Shown piece by piece: positions 50,336-60,092 of a stretch of DNA of 64,000 bases (position 1 is its first letter; each line of letters opens with the position of its first letter). This stretch comes from Amycolatopsis sp. EV170708-02-1. GTDB lineage: Bacteria; Actinomycetota; Actinomycetes; Mycobacteriales; Pseudonocardiaceae. The stretch lies in contig NZ_CP092497.1 in assembly GCF_022479115.1 (NCBI RefSeq), positions 6,572,001 to 6,636,000 on the forward strand. The letters are read 5' to 3'. Under the pieces are notes generated by a model, which was given only the letters and a program-made list of their open reading frames with translations, was not told the DNA's origin and did not search any database. Made by a program: the position numbers and the translations under genes.

Positions 50336-51985
50336 TTAGCGTGTGATCGCGGCCTCGACATCGGCCACGTGCAACCCGCGCAGTTCTTCGACCGCGGGCA
50401 TCCGGCCCAGCAGCCTCAATCGTTGTGACTGAGCCGTGCGCGCCTTCTCGAACAGCAGGCGCGCATCCCGCGCGTTGCCGAAGTTGACGTCGCCGGAAAC
50501 GCGCTGGAAGTGGCCGGTCAGCACCGGGCCGGCGTCGGGATCGAGTTCGTAGTCCCCGGCGGCCGCCATCCGCCCGAAGATGGCGAGCAGTTCGCCGGGG
50601 CTGTAGTTCTCGAACTCGATCGTCTTGCCGAAGCGGGACGCGAGACCGGGGTTGGCGGCGAGGAAGTCGACCATCTCGCCGGTGTATCCGGCCACGATCA
50701 CCGCCACCTCGTCGCGATGTTCCTCCATCAACGGCACCAAGGTGTCGATCGCCTCCTGGCCGAAATCGCCGCCGGAGCCGGCCAGCCGGGTGAGCGTGTA
50801 CGCCTCGTCGATGAACAGGACACCGCCTTTGGCCTCCTCGAAGACCGTCGCGGTCTTCTCCGCGGTGTGCCCGATGTACTGTCCGACGAGATCCCTGCGG
50901 GACACCTCGCGGAACTGGCCGACCGGCAGGACTCCCAGCGCCTTCAGCAGTTTGCCGTAGATCCGCGCGACCGTCGTCTTCCCCGTGCCGGGCGCACCGG
51001 CGAAGATCAGATGGTGCCCGGCCGCCCCGACCGGCAGCCCGGCCCGGCGGCGCCATTCGTTGACCTGCAACTCGTCGACCAGTGAACGGACCTCTTCCTT
51101 GACCCCGGGAAGGCCGATCATCGAATCGAGTTCGGCGAGCATCTCCTCCAGGGCGCCGTCCCCCACCGCGCCGGGCTCCGCGGTGTCCCCGACCGTCGGC
51201 GTCGCCCCCTCGGCGATCGCGATCCCCGGTTCCGCGGTGTTCGAGACCCGGCAAGCGGAGATCTCGCCGCCACAACCGGACGCGAACGAGATCCCCGGGC
51301 CCCGGGTGTCGGTGACCGTGCACCGTTTGATCACCGGTACCCCGTGGTGCGCCACGGCGATACCTTCGTGACCGGTGTGCGAGACGGTGCAGCCTTCGAC
51401 GACCGGCCGGGCGTACTGGTAGACGTAGACGCCCCTCAGCCCACAGCCGGTCACCGTGCACCCGGTGACGACGGGATCAGCGCCCTGCCCGACGGTGATC
51501 CCGTCTCCCAGCACGTCTTCGACGGTGGTGTCCGCGATCCTCCCCGGCGCGCCGTCGACGAGGATCCCCTGCTCCGCCGCCGAGATCACGCAACCGCTCA
51601 CGGCGAACTCCGTAGTGCCGCGGATCGCGATCGCCGGACCGCGCCCGCCGGAGACGGTGCAGTTCCGGACGGCCAGCTCCGTGTCGTCGGCCTGGATGGC
51701 GGACGCGCCGCCTGCCAGGACTTCGATCCCTTCGAGGGCGAGAGCTCCGCCAGTGGCACGGAAAACGGGCCGGTCGGCTCCTCGGCCGTCGACGACGACG
51801 GTGGCGCCGTCCGCCGCGGCCAAGGTCACCCGGAGACCGGCGAGCTCGATGGTCTCCGCGTATTCTCCGCCCGCGATGGTGATGACGGCACCGTTAGAGG
51901 CGTCAGCCAACGCGTCGCCGATGGTCGGGTACGCGCCGGGCCGCTGGGCCACCAGCAGGACACGACCGGGAGTCGAGGTGGTCAT
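50336..51985 (-). CDS. right-handed beta-helix fused to CbxX/CfqX-type AAA+ ATPase
   Basis: 549 residues from ATG 51985. Residues about 15-265 form PbH1-type parallel beta-helix repeats (a VxGCTVTGCG..., GILVDGAPG pattern with many C-T-V motifs), a pectate-lyase-like scaffold. Residues about 290-549 are a AAA+ domain: Walker A GAPGTGKTTVARIYGKLL, Walker B GGVLFIDEAYTL, sensor region VIVAGYTGEM and an arginine-finger SRFGKTIEF. CbxX-type AAA proteins include EccA of type VII secretion and Rubisco activase. Overlaps the preceding HTH gene (TGATG). Role inferred: a chaperone-like ATPase for the nearby secretion locus. Confidence 0.85.
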   Translation of the reverse strand: MTTSTPGRVLLVAQRPGAYPTIGDALADASNGAVITIAGGEYAETIELAGLRVTLAAADGATVVVDGRGADRPVFRATGGALALEGIEVLAGGASAIQADDTELAVRNCTVSGGRGPAIAIRGTTEFAVSGCVISAAEQGILVDGAPGRIADTTVEDVLGDGITVGQGADPVVTGCTVTGCGLRGVYVYQYARPVVEGCTVSHTGHEGIAVAHHGVPVIKRCTVTDTRGPGISFASGCGGEISACRVSNTAEPGIAIAEGATPTVGDTAEPGAVGDGALEEMLAELDSMIGLPGVKEEVRSLVDELQVNEWRRRAGLPVGAAGHHLIFAGAPGTGKTTVARIYGKLLKALGVLPVGQFREVSRRDLVGQYIGHTAEKTATVFEEAKGGVLFIDEAYTLTRLAGSGGDFGQEAIDTLVPLMEEHRDEVAVIVAGYTGEMVDFLAANPGLASRFGKTIEFENYSPGELLAIFGRMAAAGDYELDPDAGPVLTGHFQRVSGDVNFGNARDARLLFEKARTAQSQRLRLLGRMPAVEELRGLHVADVEAAITR

Positions 51986-52638
51986 CAGCCTGCCTTCGCC
52001 ATCAGCCAGCCACGGTCGACGGCCTTGGCGCCGGCCTGGAACCGGCTGCGAGCGCCGAGCCGGTTCATGATGTCGGCGACCATCCGGCGCACAGTGCGCA
52101 CGGAGACGCCGAGCCGCGCGGCGGCGGATTCGTCGGTCGTGCCGGAGAAGAGCAACGTCAGCAGTTCCTGTTCGCGGCAGGTCAGGATCGAAGCGTTCTC
52201 GGGTTCGGGGAGCTCCAGCGGGACGAGCGGGGCGGCGGTCTGCCAGATCCGCTCGAACAGCCCGACCGTCGCGGTGACCACGCCGGGCAGCCGGAACACC
52301 GCGGAACCGGCCTGCCTGCCTTCCGCCGGAAGGACGACCGAGGTCCGGTCGATCACCAGCGCGTCCATCGGGACCTCGGCGTCGGTCCGCACCTCGGCAC
52401 CGGCCCGCGACAACCGGTTCAGCGCGCCGGACATCCGCGCGGAGTCGGGGAAGAGCACCTTGTGGCGTACGCCGGGGCGCACGTTCGCGAGCGCGATCCG
52501 CTGGAACGCGGTGTCCGTCCCCGTGCTCATGACGAGCACCTCGCCGGTCGCTTCCGCGAGCAGTTCGCCGAGCCCCGCCCGGTCGCTGCCCGGGCCCGCT
52601 CCCGTGACCAGACTGAGCTGGCCGGTCTGCACGGTCAT
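51985..52638 (-). CDS. LuxR-type HTH regulator with N-terminal phospholipase-D-like sensor
   Basis: 217 residues from ATG 52638, with GGGAGG at good spacing. The C-terminal 65 residues are a LuxR/GerE HTH (ILTCREQELLTLLFSGTTDESAA, then LGVSVRTVRRMVADIMNRLGARSR). The N-terminal 140 residues look like the PLD-like/TrmB-C-type sensor found in actinobacterial regulators, with VLVMSTGTDTAF, PDSARMSGALNRLSRAGAEV and VIDRTSVVLPA. Translational coupling to the AAA+ gene suggests it controls that unit. Ligand unknown. Confidence 0.8.
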   Translation of the reverse strand: MTVQTGQLSLVTGAGPGSDRAGLGELLAEATGEVLVMSTGTDTAFQRIALANVRPGVRHKVLFPDSARMSGALNRLSRAGAEVRTDAEVPMDALVIDRTSVVLPAEGRQAGSAVFRLPGVVTATVGLFERIWQTAAPLVPLELPEPENASILTCREQELLTLLFSGTTDESAAARLGVSVRTVRRMVADIMNRLGARSRFQAGAKAVDRGWLMAKAG

Positions 52639-52797
52639 CGCAGGTACCTCCCTCTTCCCCCGGCGCGGTGCCGCCGACGACGTCCTGTTCATGCCAGTTC
52701 CCCGCCGTCCGGGCGGCCACGGGCACCCGACGCGTTAGCGTTCAGGGGCACCGGGAACTGCACGCGTCTACTTTCGCTGTCCGAACATGAGGTTTTG

Positions 52798-53463
52798 ATG
52801 ACACGGGTGATGGTCGTCGAAGACGACGGGAATCTGCGGCTCGCACTGGTCACGCAGCTGCGCGCGGCCGGCTTCGCCGTCGACGAGGCGGGCGACATCG
52901 CGACCGCGGACCGGCTGCTGCGCGGAACGCACCACGACTGCGTGGTGTTCGACCGGATGCTGCCGGACGGCGACGCCATCGAATACGTGCACATGCGACG
53001 GCAGCTGGGCTGGCGGGCGCCGGTGCTGTTCCTCACCGCCCGCGACGCGCTCGCCGACCGCGTGGCCGGTTTCGAGCACGGCGGCGACGACTACCTCGTG
53101 AAGCCGTTCGTGATGGCCGAGCTGACCGAGCGGGTGGCGAACCTGTGCCACCGGTCGGCGTTCGACCGGCCCTCGGTGCTGCAGCACGAAGACCTGGTGA
53201 TGGACTGCGCGCGTCGTGAGGTGCGCCGCGCGGGCGTGCTGCTCACCTTGACCAACAAGGAATACGCGGTGCTCGAATACCTGCTGACCAGGGCGGGCCT
53301 GCCCGTGCAGCGGGCCGATCTGATCGAGCACTGCTGGGACGCGCAGGCCGATCCGATGTCCAATGTGGTCGATGTGGTGGTGAAGCGGTTGCGCCGCAAG
53401 CTGAAGGAACCCGAACTGATCCACGCCGTCCGCGGCCTCGGCTACCGGCTGGGCGCCCGGTGA
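52798..53463 (+). CDS. OmpR-family response regulator
   Basis: 221 residues from ATG 52798. Receiver about 1-115 (VMVVEDDGNLRLAL, DCVVFDRMLPDGDAI, LTARD, YLVKPF) and winged helix about 130-221 (HAVRGLGYRLG). A close paralogue of 49661 in length and motif. Its stop overlaps the GTG of the kinase that follows, a standard regulator-kinase pair. Divergent from the HTH-AAA unit; the 159 bp between (52639-52797) should hold both promoters. Confidence 0.92.
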   Translation: MTRVMVVEDDGNLRLALVTQLRAAGFAVDEAGDIATADRLLRGTHHDCVVFDRMLPDGDAIEYVHMRRQLGWRAPVLFLTARDALADRVAGFEHGGDDYLVKPFVMAELTERVANLCHRSAFDRPSVLQHEDLVMDCARREVRRAGVLLTLTNKEYAVLEYLLTRAGLPVQRADLIEHCWDAQADPMSNVVDVVVKRLRRKLKEPELIHAVRGLGYRLGAR

Positions 53464-54713
53464 ACACCCACTCCTCGGCCGACCGGCTGCGCAGGCTGCG
53501 CTGGACGCTCACCGCGTTGTTCACCGTGATGAACACGCTCGGGCTGGTCGTCTTCGCCTGGCTGCTCATCGACGAGGACGGCGACCAGGGTGAGGAACGG
53601 ATCGACGCCGCGCTGAACCAGGTCACGTCTTCGGTCAGCAGGCTGGTCGAATTCGACGGCACCGTCGGCTTCGGTCTGGTCAACACCGACGTGCTGAACG
53701 ACCGCTGCCCCCAGTTCGCGATCCTGTCCGGCGGGGCGCCCGCGTTCCAGCCGCATTTCTCGCGGGCGAACTGCGTCCCGATGAGCGCGCAGCTGTTGAA
53801 CGGCCTGGCGACCGAGGCGGTGAAGACCGGCAAGCTGGTGCAGGGACACCAAAAGGCGACCGACGGCGCCATGGTCAAGGTCCGCGCCGAACCGCTGCGC
53901 GACAACGACGGCAAGACGTTCGCGGCCGTCGTCGCCGTGCAGTCCACCGAGGCCGAGGACGCCGCGCACACCCAGTTCACGCTGCTGGTGATCGGCGGCA
54001 CCGTGCTGCTGGTCGCGATCCTGGGCTTCGCGGGGCACCTGCTGTCCGGCCGGTCGATCCGCCCCGCGGCCGCGGCCCTGCAGCAGCAGGAGGTCCTGCT
54101 CGCCGAAACCGCGCACGACCTCCGCACCCCGGTCGCCGCCCTGCGCGCGCTCGCCGAAACCGCGATGGCCAACCCCGCGCAGTCCGCGGAACTGTTGCCG
54201 CGCACCGTCCGGCTCGCCGCGAGAATGGGCGGGATCATCGACGACCTGCTCGTCCGCGCCCGGCTGGCCGCGGGCGTGGAACAGCTGAGCATCCAGCCGA
54301 TCTGGCTCGATCAGCTGGTGGTGGGCATCGTCGAGGACACCGCGACCGACGGCGCCGAGGTCACCGTCACCGCCGCGCCCACGAAGGTCAACGCCGACCC
54401 GGCGCTGCTGCAACGGGCGATCGGCAACCTCCTCGACAACGCCATGCGCTACGGCCGCCACCCGGGCGCGAAGGCGTTCGTGCACCTGACCGTCGCCGGC
54501 GGCACCGTGACCGTCGCCGACCACGGCCCGGGGATCGACGCGACGCTGGCGGGCGACGCCTTCGACCGGTTCGCCAGCACCGGCGGGTCTTCGGGGCTCG
54601 GGCTCTCGATCGTGCGGTGGGTCGCGCAGGCGCACGGCGGCACGCTCGCGGTGTACAACGCCGACGAGGGCGGCGCGATCTTCGAACTGCGGTTCCCGGT
54701 CAGCCCGAACTGA
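53460..54713 (+). CDS. two-component sensor histidine kinase
   Basis: 417 residues from GTG 53460. Two transmembrane helices (about 15-37 and 176-198) bracket an extracytoplasmic sensor with two cysteines (about residues 82 and 101). The DHp box is LLAETAHDLRTPVAALRALAE (His in HDLRTP, not the usual HELRTP), and the ATP domain has NLLDNAMRYGRHPG, VADHGPGI and GSSGLGLSIVRW. No full HAMP is obvious. Partners the regulator at 52798 and possibly also the orphan paralogue at 49661. Confidence 0.92.
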   Translation: MNTHSSADRLRRLRWTLTALFTVMNTLGLVVFAWLLIDEDGDQGEERIDAALNQVTSSVSRLVEFDGTVGFGLVNTDVLNDRCPQFAILSGGAPAFQPHFSRANCVPMSAQLLNGLATEAVKTGKLVQGHQKATDGAMVKVRAEPLRDNDGKTFAAVVAVQSTEAEDAAHTQFTLLVIGGTVLLVAILGFAGHLLSGRSIRPAAAALQQQEVLLAETAHDLRTPVAALRALAETAMANPAQSAELLPRTVRLAARMGGIIDDLLVRARLAAGVEQLSIQPIWLDQLVVGIVEDTATDGAEVTVTAAPTKVNADPALLQRAIGNLLDNAMRYGRHPGAKAFVHLTVAGGTVTVADHGPGIDATLAGDAFDRFASTGGSSGLGLSIVRWVAQAHGGTLAVYNADEGGAIFELRFPVSPN

Positions 54714-54739
54714 GGAGGGAACCGCGCCGGCCTCACCTC

Positions 54740-55672
54740 TCAACGCTCCCCTGGCTCCGCGCCGTCGCGGAGCCAGCCGGGAACGTGCTCGGCCTCACGC
54801 GGGTACATCCGCAGTTCCTCTTGGAAGAATCGCGCGTCCGGGCGGTGATCCCAGTCCGGCTCGTCGTACCAGTCGTATTCGGCGCTGAACTTCCCGCTGA
54901 CCACGAGGTGGAACCTGACGGACGTCCAGGTCCCCTCGCCTGGCTTGTACATGTCGCCCCGCAGACTGGTGAAGAACTCGACCGCCCCCGGGGGTTCCCA
55001 CTCGATCATCTGCCCGAAGACGGTCATCACCTGCGCACGGATCTCCACATAGCCGCCGACCGAACGGAAGTCGACGAAGAGCTGCTGCCAGTCGACCGGA
55101 AGACGCTGGATCAGGTGATCGCGGAACGCCGTGACCACCTCACCGAGCTGTGCCTGGTTCAGCGGGATCAACTCGGTGACGTCCTTTTCCGGCGGAGCGG
55201 GGCGGTCCTTCCATTCGGGCAGCTTGTCGCGCAGCCACCCCGGCGTGTGTTCGAGATCCCTCGCGAACAGCTTGAGATCCTCCGCGTAGCTCGAATCCTC
55301 GATGGCCGGATTCCACTCCGGTTCGTAATCGCGGTTGTAGCTGCGGAAGAACGCGCCCGATGACTCGAGGGTGAACCTCGCGGAGAACCAGGCACCCCGC
55401 TCCGGATCACGCCGGTACTGCGCGACACGCAAGCGCGCGAGAGGCCGGTTCAGGTCCACCGGTGGGGCGATCTCCAGCGTCGAACCGTCCTCGCGGAGAA
55501 CGGTGAGCGCCAGGTCCTGCACAGGGACGGTCATCCGGCTGATCAGGTCGATACGGCGCCAGCCGCTCTCCCCGACGAGGTCGACGAGCGCGTTCCCCAC
55601 CCGCTGCTCCAGCTCGACCGGATCGTCGTCAGCCCCTGAAGTCCTTGGGCCAGAGTTCGACGTTGTGGTCAT
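54740..55672 (-). CDS. YezG/DUF600-type immunity protein, tandem-domain
   Basis: 310 residues from ATG 55672, preceded by GAGGAG nine bases upstream. Two halves (about 18-165 and 170-305) share the immunity-family pattern: each has a strand-rich centre and ends with a tyrosine-containing EPxWxP/DxRPD, Y/FxEDLxxF/YPR, EHxPGWLRD stretch. In Bacillus, YezG neutralises the YeeF nuclease toxin. Here the gene follows a toxin with the same nuclease type, so it is almost certainly the cognate immunity factor. The start lies inside the end of the corrected toxin frame, overlapping by 44 bases. The duplication is unusual. Confidence 0.85.
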   Translation of the reverse strand: MTTTSNSGPRTSGADDDPVELEQRVGNALVDLVGESGWRRIDLISRMTVPVQDLALTVLREDGSTLEIAPPVDLNRPLARLRVAQYRRDPERGAWFSARFTLESSGAFFRSYNRDYEPEWNPAIEDSSYAEDLKLFARDLEHTPGWLRDKLPEWKDRPAPPEKDVTELIPLNQAQLGEVVTAFRDHLIQRLPVDWQQLFVDFRSVGGYVEIRAQVMTVFGQMIEWEPPGAVEFFTSLRGDMYKPGEGTWTSVRFHLVVSGKFSAEYDWYDEPDWDHRPDARFFQEELRMYPREAEHVPGWLRDGAEPGER

Positions 55673-58600
55673 TGGGGAAGCTCCTCACGTGGATGGTCGT
55701 CCTGCCGTTTTCGTCGACTTCTCGCCACCGGACGTGACGTGAATGCGCGTCGTCCACCCCGCGGTCACGAAGCTCGAAGACATCTTCCCAAACGACATCA
55801 CCCGCGGCGTCCTGGCGACGTTCGAGTGCGAAGAAGGTGTCGTCCTTCGGAGTGAGCGGTGTGTCCTCGTTGCCTTGATTCTGTCGGCGCCCTTCGGTGC
55901 CCTGGTTGATCGCCTCGCCGCCGCCACCCGCGCGGTACCGCGGTGGTGGCCACCGTCGTCGATGTTCTTGCCGATACTGCCGTCGGGCTTCACCTCGGGA
56001 CCACCGCGCGCGCCGACCTCGCTCTGTGCCTTGCCGTCGCGCCGCAACTGGGAGGCGCCGTCCGGATCCGGCACGCCCGAAGTCGCCACGGTGTTGCCCC
56101 TGGCGTCGGTGCGATGGAAAGCGGTTCCGCCGTCCACACTGACCACCGCCGACCTCGGCGGCCGGTTGAGGTCTGCGTCGAACGGCTTTCCGGTGTGCAC
56201 ATGGGTGACCGTTCCGGCGGGTCCGGTCTGGAAAGTGCCGTACGGCAGGCCCTTGTGATCGATGAGGGTGAACCGCGTGTTCGGCGGGAGGTCGGTCCGG
56301 TTCGCGAACGGTTTGCCGTTCTTGCCGCTGAACTCGTTCGCCACCCGCTCGCGTTGCTGGGGCGACCAGTCCCCGGTCTCCCCGCGGGTGAACGTCTTGT
56401 CCTTCGCGTTGTAGGTGACGTCGTTGTCGGGATTCGGCCAGTTCTGCTCGGGGTTCTCAGCCTTCTTGGTCCCGTAGAAACCGTCCTGGGTGACGTCCGC
56501 TCCCGCCTTGGTGCCGTGTTTGATCTCGGGGTTCGTCCGGCCGCGCTGGCCGGTCTCGGCCTCGACGTGCGTGATCTTCCCGTCCGCGTCGGTGTAGTGG
56601 GTCGCGCGGGGTTGCCCGTACTCGTCGGTGACCGTATGCGCCCTGTTCGGTTCCAGGGTCGGGTTTCCGTCCGCGTCCAGCTTGGGGTTCCCGGCGGCGT
56701 CCGTGTGCTTCCGGTTGAACGCCTCGGATTGACGGACCTCGCGCTCGTGAGGTACCGGCGGGCCCTCCGTGCGAGGTCGTTCGTACTTCACTCCGGGCTC
56801 AGGGATCCCGTCGCCGTCGACACGGTATTCCTGGTGCATCGGCCCGCGATCGACCCGGTAGTTGGCGTCGCCGACCCGGTTCGCCAGTTCCGGGTTCGTC
56901 CTGCCCGGATGCTGATCGGTGTCGATCCATTTGACCTTGCCCGTTCCGTCGGTCTGGAAGGTCCCGCGCGGATTCCCTTCGGCGTCGACGACGTGGTACC
57001 GGGTGTCCGGCTGCAGATCCGTGCGGTGGCTGAACGGTTCGTCCACCTTCGGCGCGGGGACGTCTTCGTTCGGTACTCGCACCGTCTTCGACGGGACGCC
57101 CGGTTCTTCGACGTCCGCGTTGCGGGTCACGAACTGCTTGCCGTGGACGGTGTCGACCCGCTTCGCCGACGTCGTGGTGTGGGTCGTGCCGTCGGCCCTC
57201 GTCGCGAACGAGTCCACCCGGTGGCCTGCCTGGACGCGGTAGTCGGCGTTTCGGGCGGGCCAGGCGACTTCCGGGTTGATGTGGTGCCGGTTGTTCGGCA
57301 CGACGGCCTCGACGTGCGTCACCACACCGCGGGAATCGGTGTAGGCATGGCTCCGTACGGTGCCTTCGGGACCGTAGACGTCGTACCGGGTGCGAGGGCT
57401 CAGACTCTCCGCGGAAGCGAAGAACGAATCGTTCTCGCCCAGATGCCTCGGCTCCACCCGGTCGAATCCGGGCTCGTGCCACCTCGTCTGGATCTGCGGG
57501 TCCAGATCGGGGTCGGGAGCACGATGCGGGGCGAGTGGATCCTGGTCCGGGATACCCGTTTCCTCACGTGGAGGCGGTGAATCGCCGGTGTCACCGCCGT
57601 CGTGGTGGTTTCCACCCGGTGCCACGGGGTCATCCGGATTGATGACGGACTCGATGTCCCGTACCGGAGGAACGTGCTCCTCCGGAGCCCGTGGCGCAGG
57701 GACTTCCCCGTCCGGCGCGCGCGCCGGCTGCGGATGACTGGGGTGGTCTCCTCCTCGTATAGGAGGCCCCGACCGCCCGGAATTCAGGTCCAGGAAAGGA
57801 TCGCCCATCGGCATCCTCGAGCCCGGACGGCGCGGCCCTGGTTCCGGCCACAGGCCGCCCGAGCCCACGGGCGAGCGAGTGGGCGGCCGCGGCGTCTCCG
57901 GCGCGGGACCTTCCGCACGGGCCGCCGCCCCGGACGAAGGCGTTTGCCCGGCCAGTTCGGGCTCGCCTTTCGGGGGCGGCGCGTCCGGATGCTCGGCCGG
58001 GCGAGGTTTTCCGGTGTCCAGGTCGAGGTCGACGAGGTCAGGGTCATGCCGCGGCGGTAGTCCGGGATCACCGTCCGGCAGGGATTTGGGCGGGGCCACC
58101 TCCTCGGGCGCCGCTTCCTTGTCCTTGTCCTTCGGGGTGGCTTCCTTGGGCGGAGGCGTATCCGTCACCTTGCTGGTGGGCAACGGGGTGTGCCCTGTGG
58201 CGCCGTCTTCGACGGTGTGCACGAGGCCGAGCACCCTGGCGACCGTGTAGAGCGCCTTCTGCCTCGGTGTCTGCGGGTTGACCGGCGTGCTCCCCGCCCA
58301 ATCCTCCTGCGCCTTCCGGACGGTTTCCTTCTCCGGGAGCCCCACATGTTCGCGTGTGTCGGCCGGGTCGACCCGGTCGGACATCCTGACTTCACCGGTC
58401 TCGGGATTGATGGTGGCCGTCGGCTCGTCGGCGTCCCGCGCGCGATGTCCTGTCGCTTCGGGACTCCCCGGCGAGCCGTCCGTCCGGGAGTGATGGGACG
58501 GCGCTTCGGAAGCCGCGGGGCTCTCGCCGCGAGCCGCCGGTGCGGGAGTCTCGTTCGCTTTGGGAGCGGGGGAACCTTGCTCGCCTCCGGGAGTGCGGTG

Positions 58601-60079
58601 TGAGCCAGGGTCCATGGCTTCGCCGACCGAACCGGGTCGTGTCGGAGGCTCGGGCCGGGTGACGGGCTCGGGCCGCGTGGGAGGGTCCGGCCGGGGCGAA
58701 GGTTCGGGTCGGGGCGAAGGGTCAGGTCGAGCGGAGGGTTCGGGCTCCCGTACCGGGTTTCGCTCCTCGGGCGCCCTGCTCGGTCGCCGTTCGTCGGGAA
58801 TCTGGTCCGGTGTCCGGTCACCGGGCGGCCGGTTCGGCGGTCCCTCGGGCGGCGGCCCGTCCGGTGTCCGGTCACCCGATGGGTTTGCCGGTGGTGTTTC
58901 GTCGGGTGTTCGCGGGTTGTGCGGCGGAGGCGGGGTGTCCCCGGCGTGCGCCGGAACCCCGGCGGGCGAATTCCCGAGCCCGACCTTCGCGAGCAGAGAG
59001 TCGACACCAGGGATCTTGCGGACGGCTTTCGCGGCCAGTTCGGTCCCGGTGGGGATCTTCGTGATCGCCGTCCCCGCCTTTTCGGCGACACGGCCCGCGG
59101 CCGCGACGGCACTGACCTTGCTCCCGGCCGCCGCGGTGCCCGCGCCCCGGATCGCCGCACCGGCGCCCTTGGTGCCGAGCACCGCGCTGGCGATGTTGAA
59201 GGTGGCCTTACCGGCCGCCCGGGACGGATCCTCGCTCCAGGTGTCCCAGGCGACCATGGTCTTGCCCGCTTCGACCAGCGTCGAGCCCATTTCGCCGCGC
59301 TCGAACCCCGGGAGGCCGACGGTCTGGTCGAGCTGGGCCAATCCCGGGGTCGAATAGGTCGCCACGGCAAGGCCGAACTTGCCCAGTCCCTTCCACGCTT
59401 CACCGAAAGTGGACCAGGAGAAATGGCCGTCGCCGTAGCCCGCCAGCGCGGCGAAGCCCACGAACATCTCGACCGCGCCTTCCCACACACCGACGAAGAA
59501 GGAGCCGAGTTCTTCCATGCCGTCGACGAACCCGCCGAGGAATCCCTCTCGTGGCTTCTTCGGCGGTTTGGTCTCCTCGCCCGCCGGTTTGCCGACCTTG
59601 CTCGCGTACTCGGTCAGCAGGGTGCTGAGCTGATGGGCGACCTGGATGGCGAAAACCGTCCGCGACGCCCAGCTGGTGCATCGGTCGAAAAGTTCGTTGT
59701 TGTCGGAGATGTGCTTCCTGATCGCGTGCTTCGCGGCGACGATGAGGTTTCCGTAGTCCCGGCACGCCGCGGACAGGCTGTCCATCGCGCCCAGCATCTC
59801 CTTGACGCCCGGTTCGCCGGGTGATCCGTTGTTCAAGGAATGAATGGCGTAGAACAGCTCGAAACCGGCGGCGTCCGACCAGACCTTGCGCAGCTCCGCC
59901 GCGGCACTGTCGGAGAGTTGGATGGCGGCACGCAGCGCGTTCGCGGACGCGGTCCACGCCGTCGCCAGATCCCAGGCGGCGGTCTCGCTGTCCGAGGGCC
60001 AGATCGCTTCCTTGGTCTGGCCGCCGTTCTGGACCACCCAGTTCCAGAGGTCCCCGTCCGGCTCGACGATATCGGTCAT
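55629..60079 (-). CDS. type VII secreted polymorphic nuclease toxin, apparent frameshift near 55931
   Basis: About 1483 residues if one base is restored; as read, the frame stops early at 55685 after 1464. From ATG 60079: a helical WXG-like N-terminal domain (about 1-160), a hydrophobic region (about 180-380), a Pro/Glu/Arg-rich linker (about 390-870), then four repeats of RTDLxPxTRYxVxD...GTFQTD type (about 880-1360), and a DNA/RNA non-specific endonuclease domain. The catalytic DDGGHHRGT is in frame, but the rest (GGGGEAINQGT..., TTIHVRSFPND) is in another frame at about 55931. Missing one base; real loss of toxin or a sequencing error. Confidence 0.85.
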
Positions 60080-60092
60080 GACGGCGGCGGTT

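Noticed and set aside
55685..55930. In-frame tail of the toxin as written (Arg/Ser/Thr-rich)
   Set aside because: It resembles an out-of-frame sequence and loses the rest of the nuclease motif; the other frame reads as a normal domain end. Programmed frameshifting was considered, but no slippery site is obvious.
56000..57580. 545-codon plus-strand frame within the toxin region
   Set aside because: Antisense shadow of the toxin repeats: Val/Arg/Gly-rich, no motif, no ribosome site.
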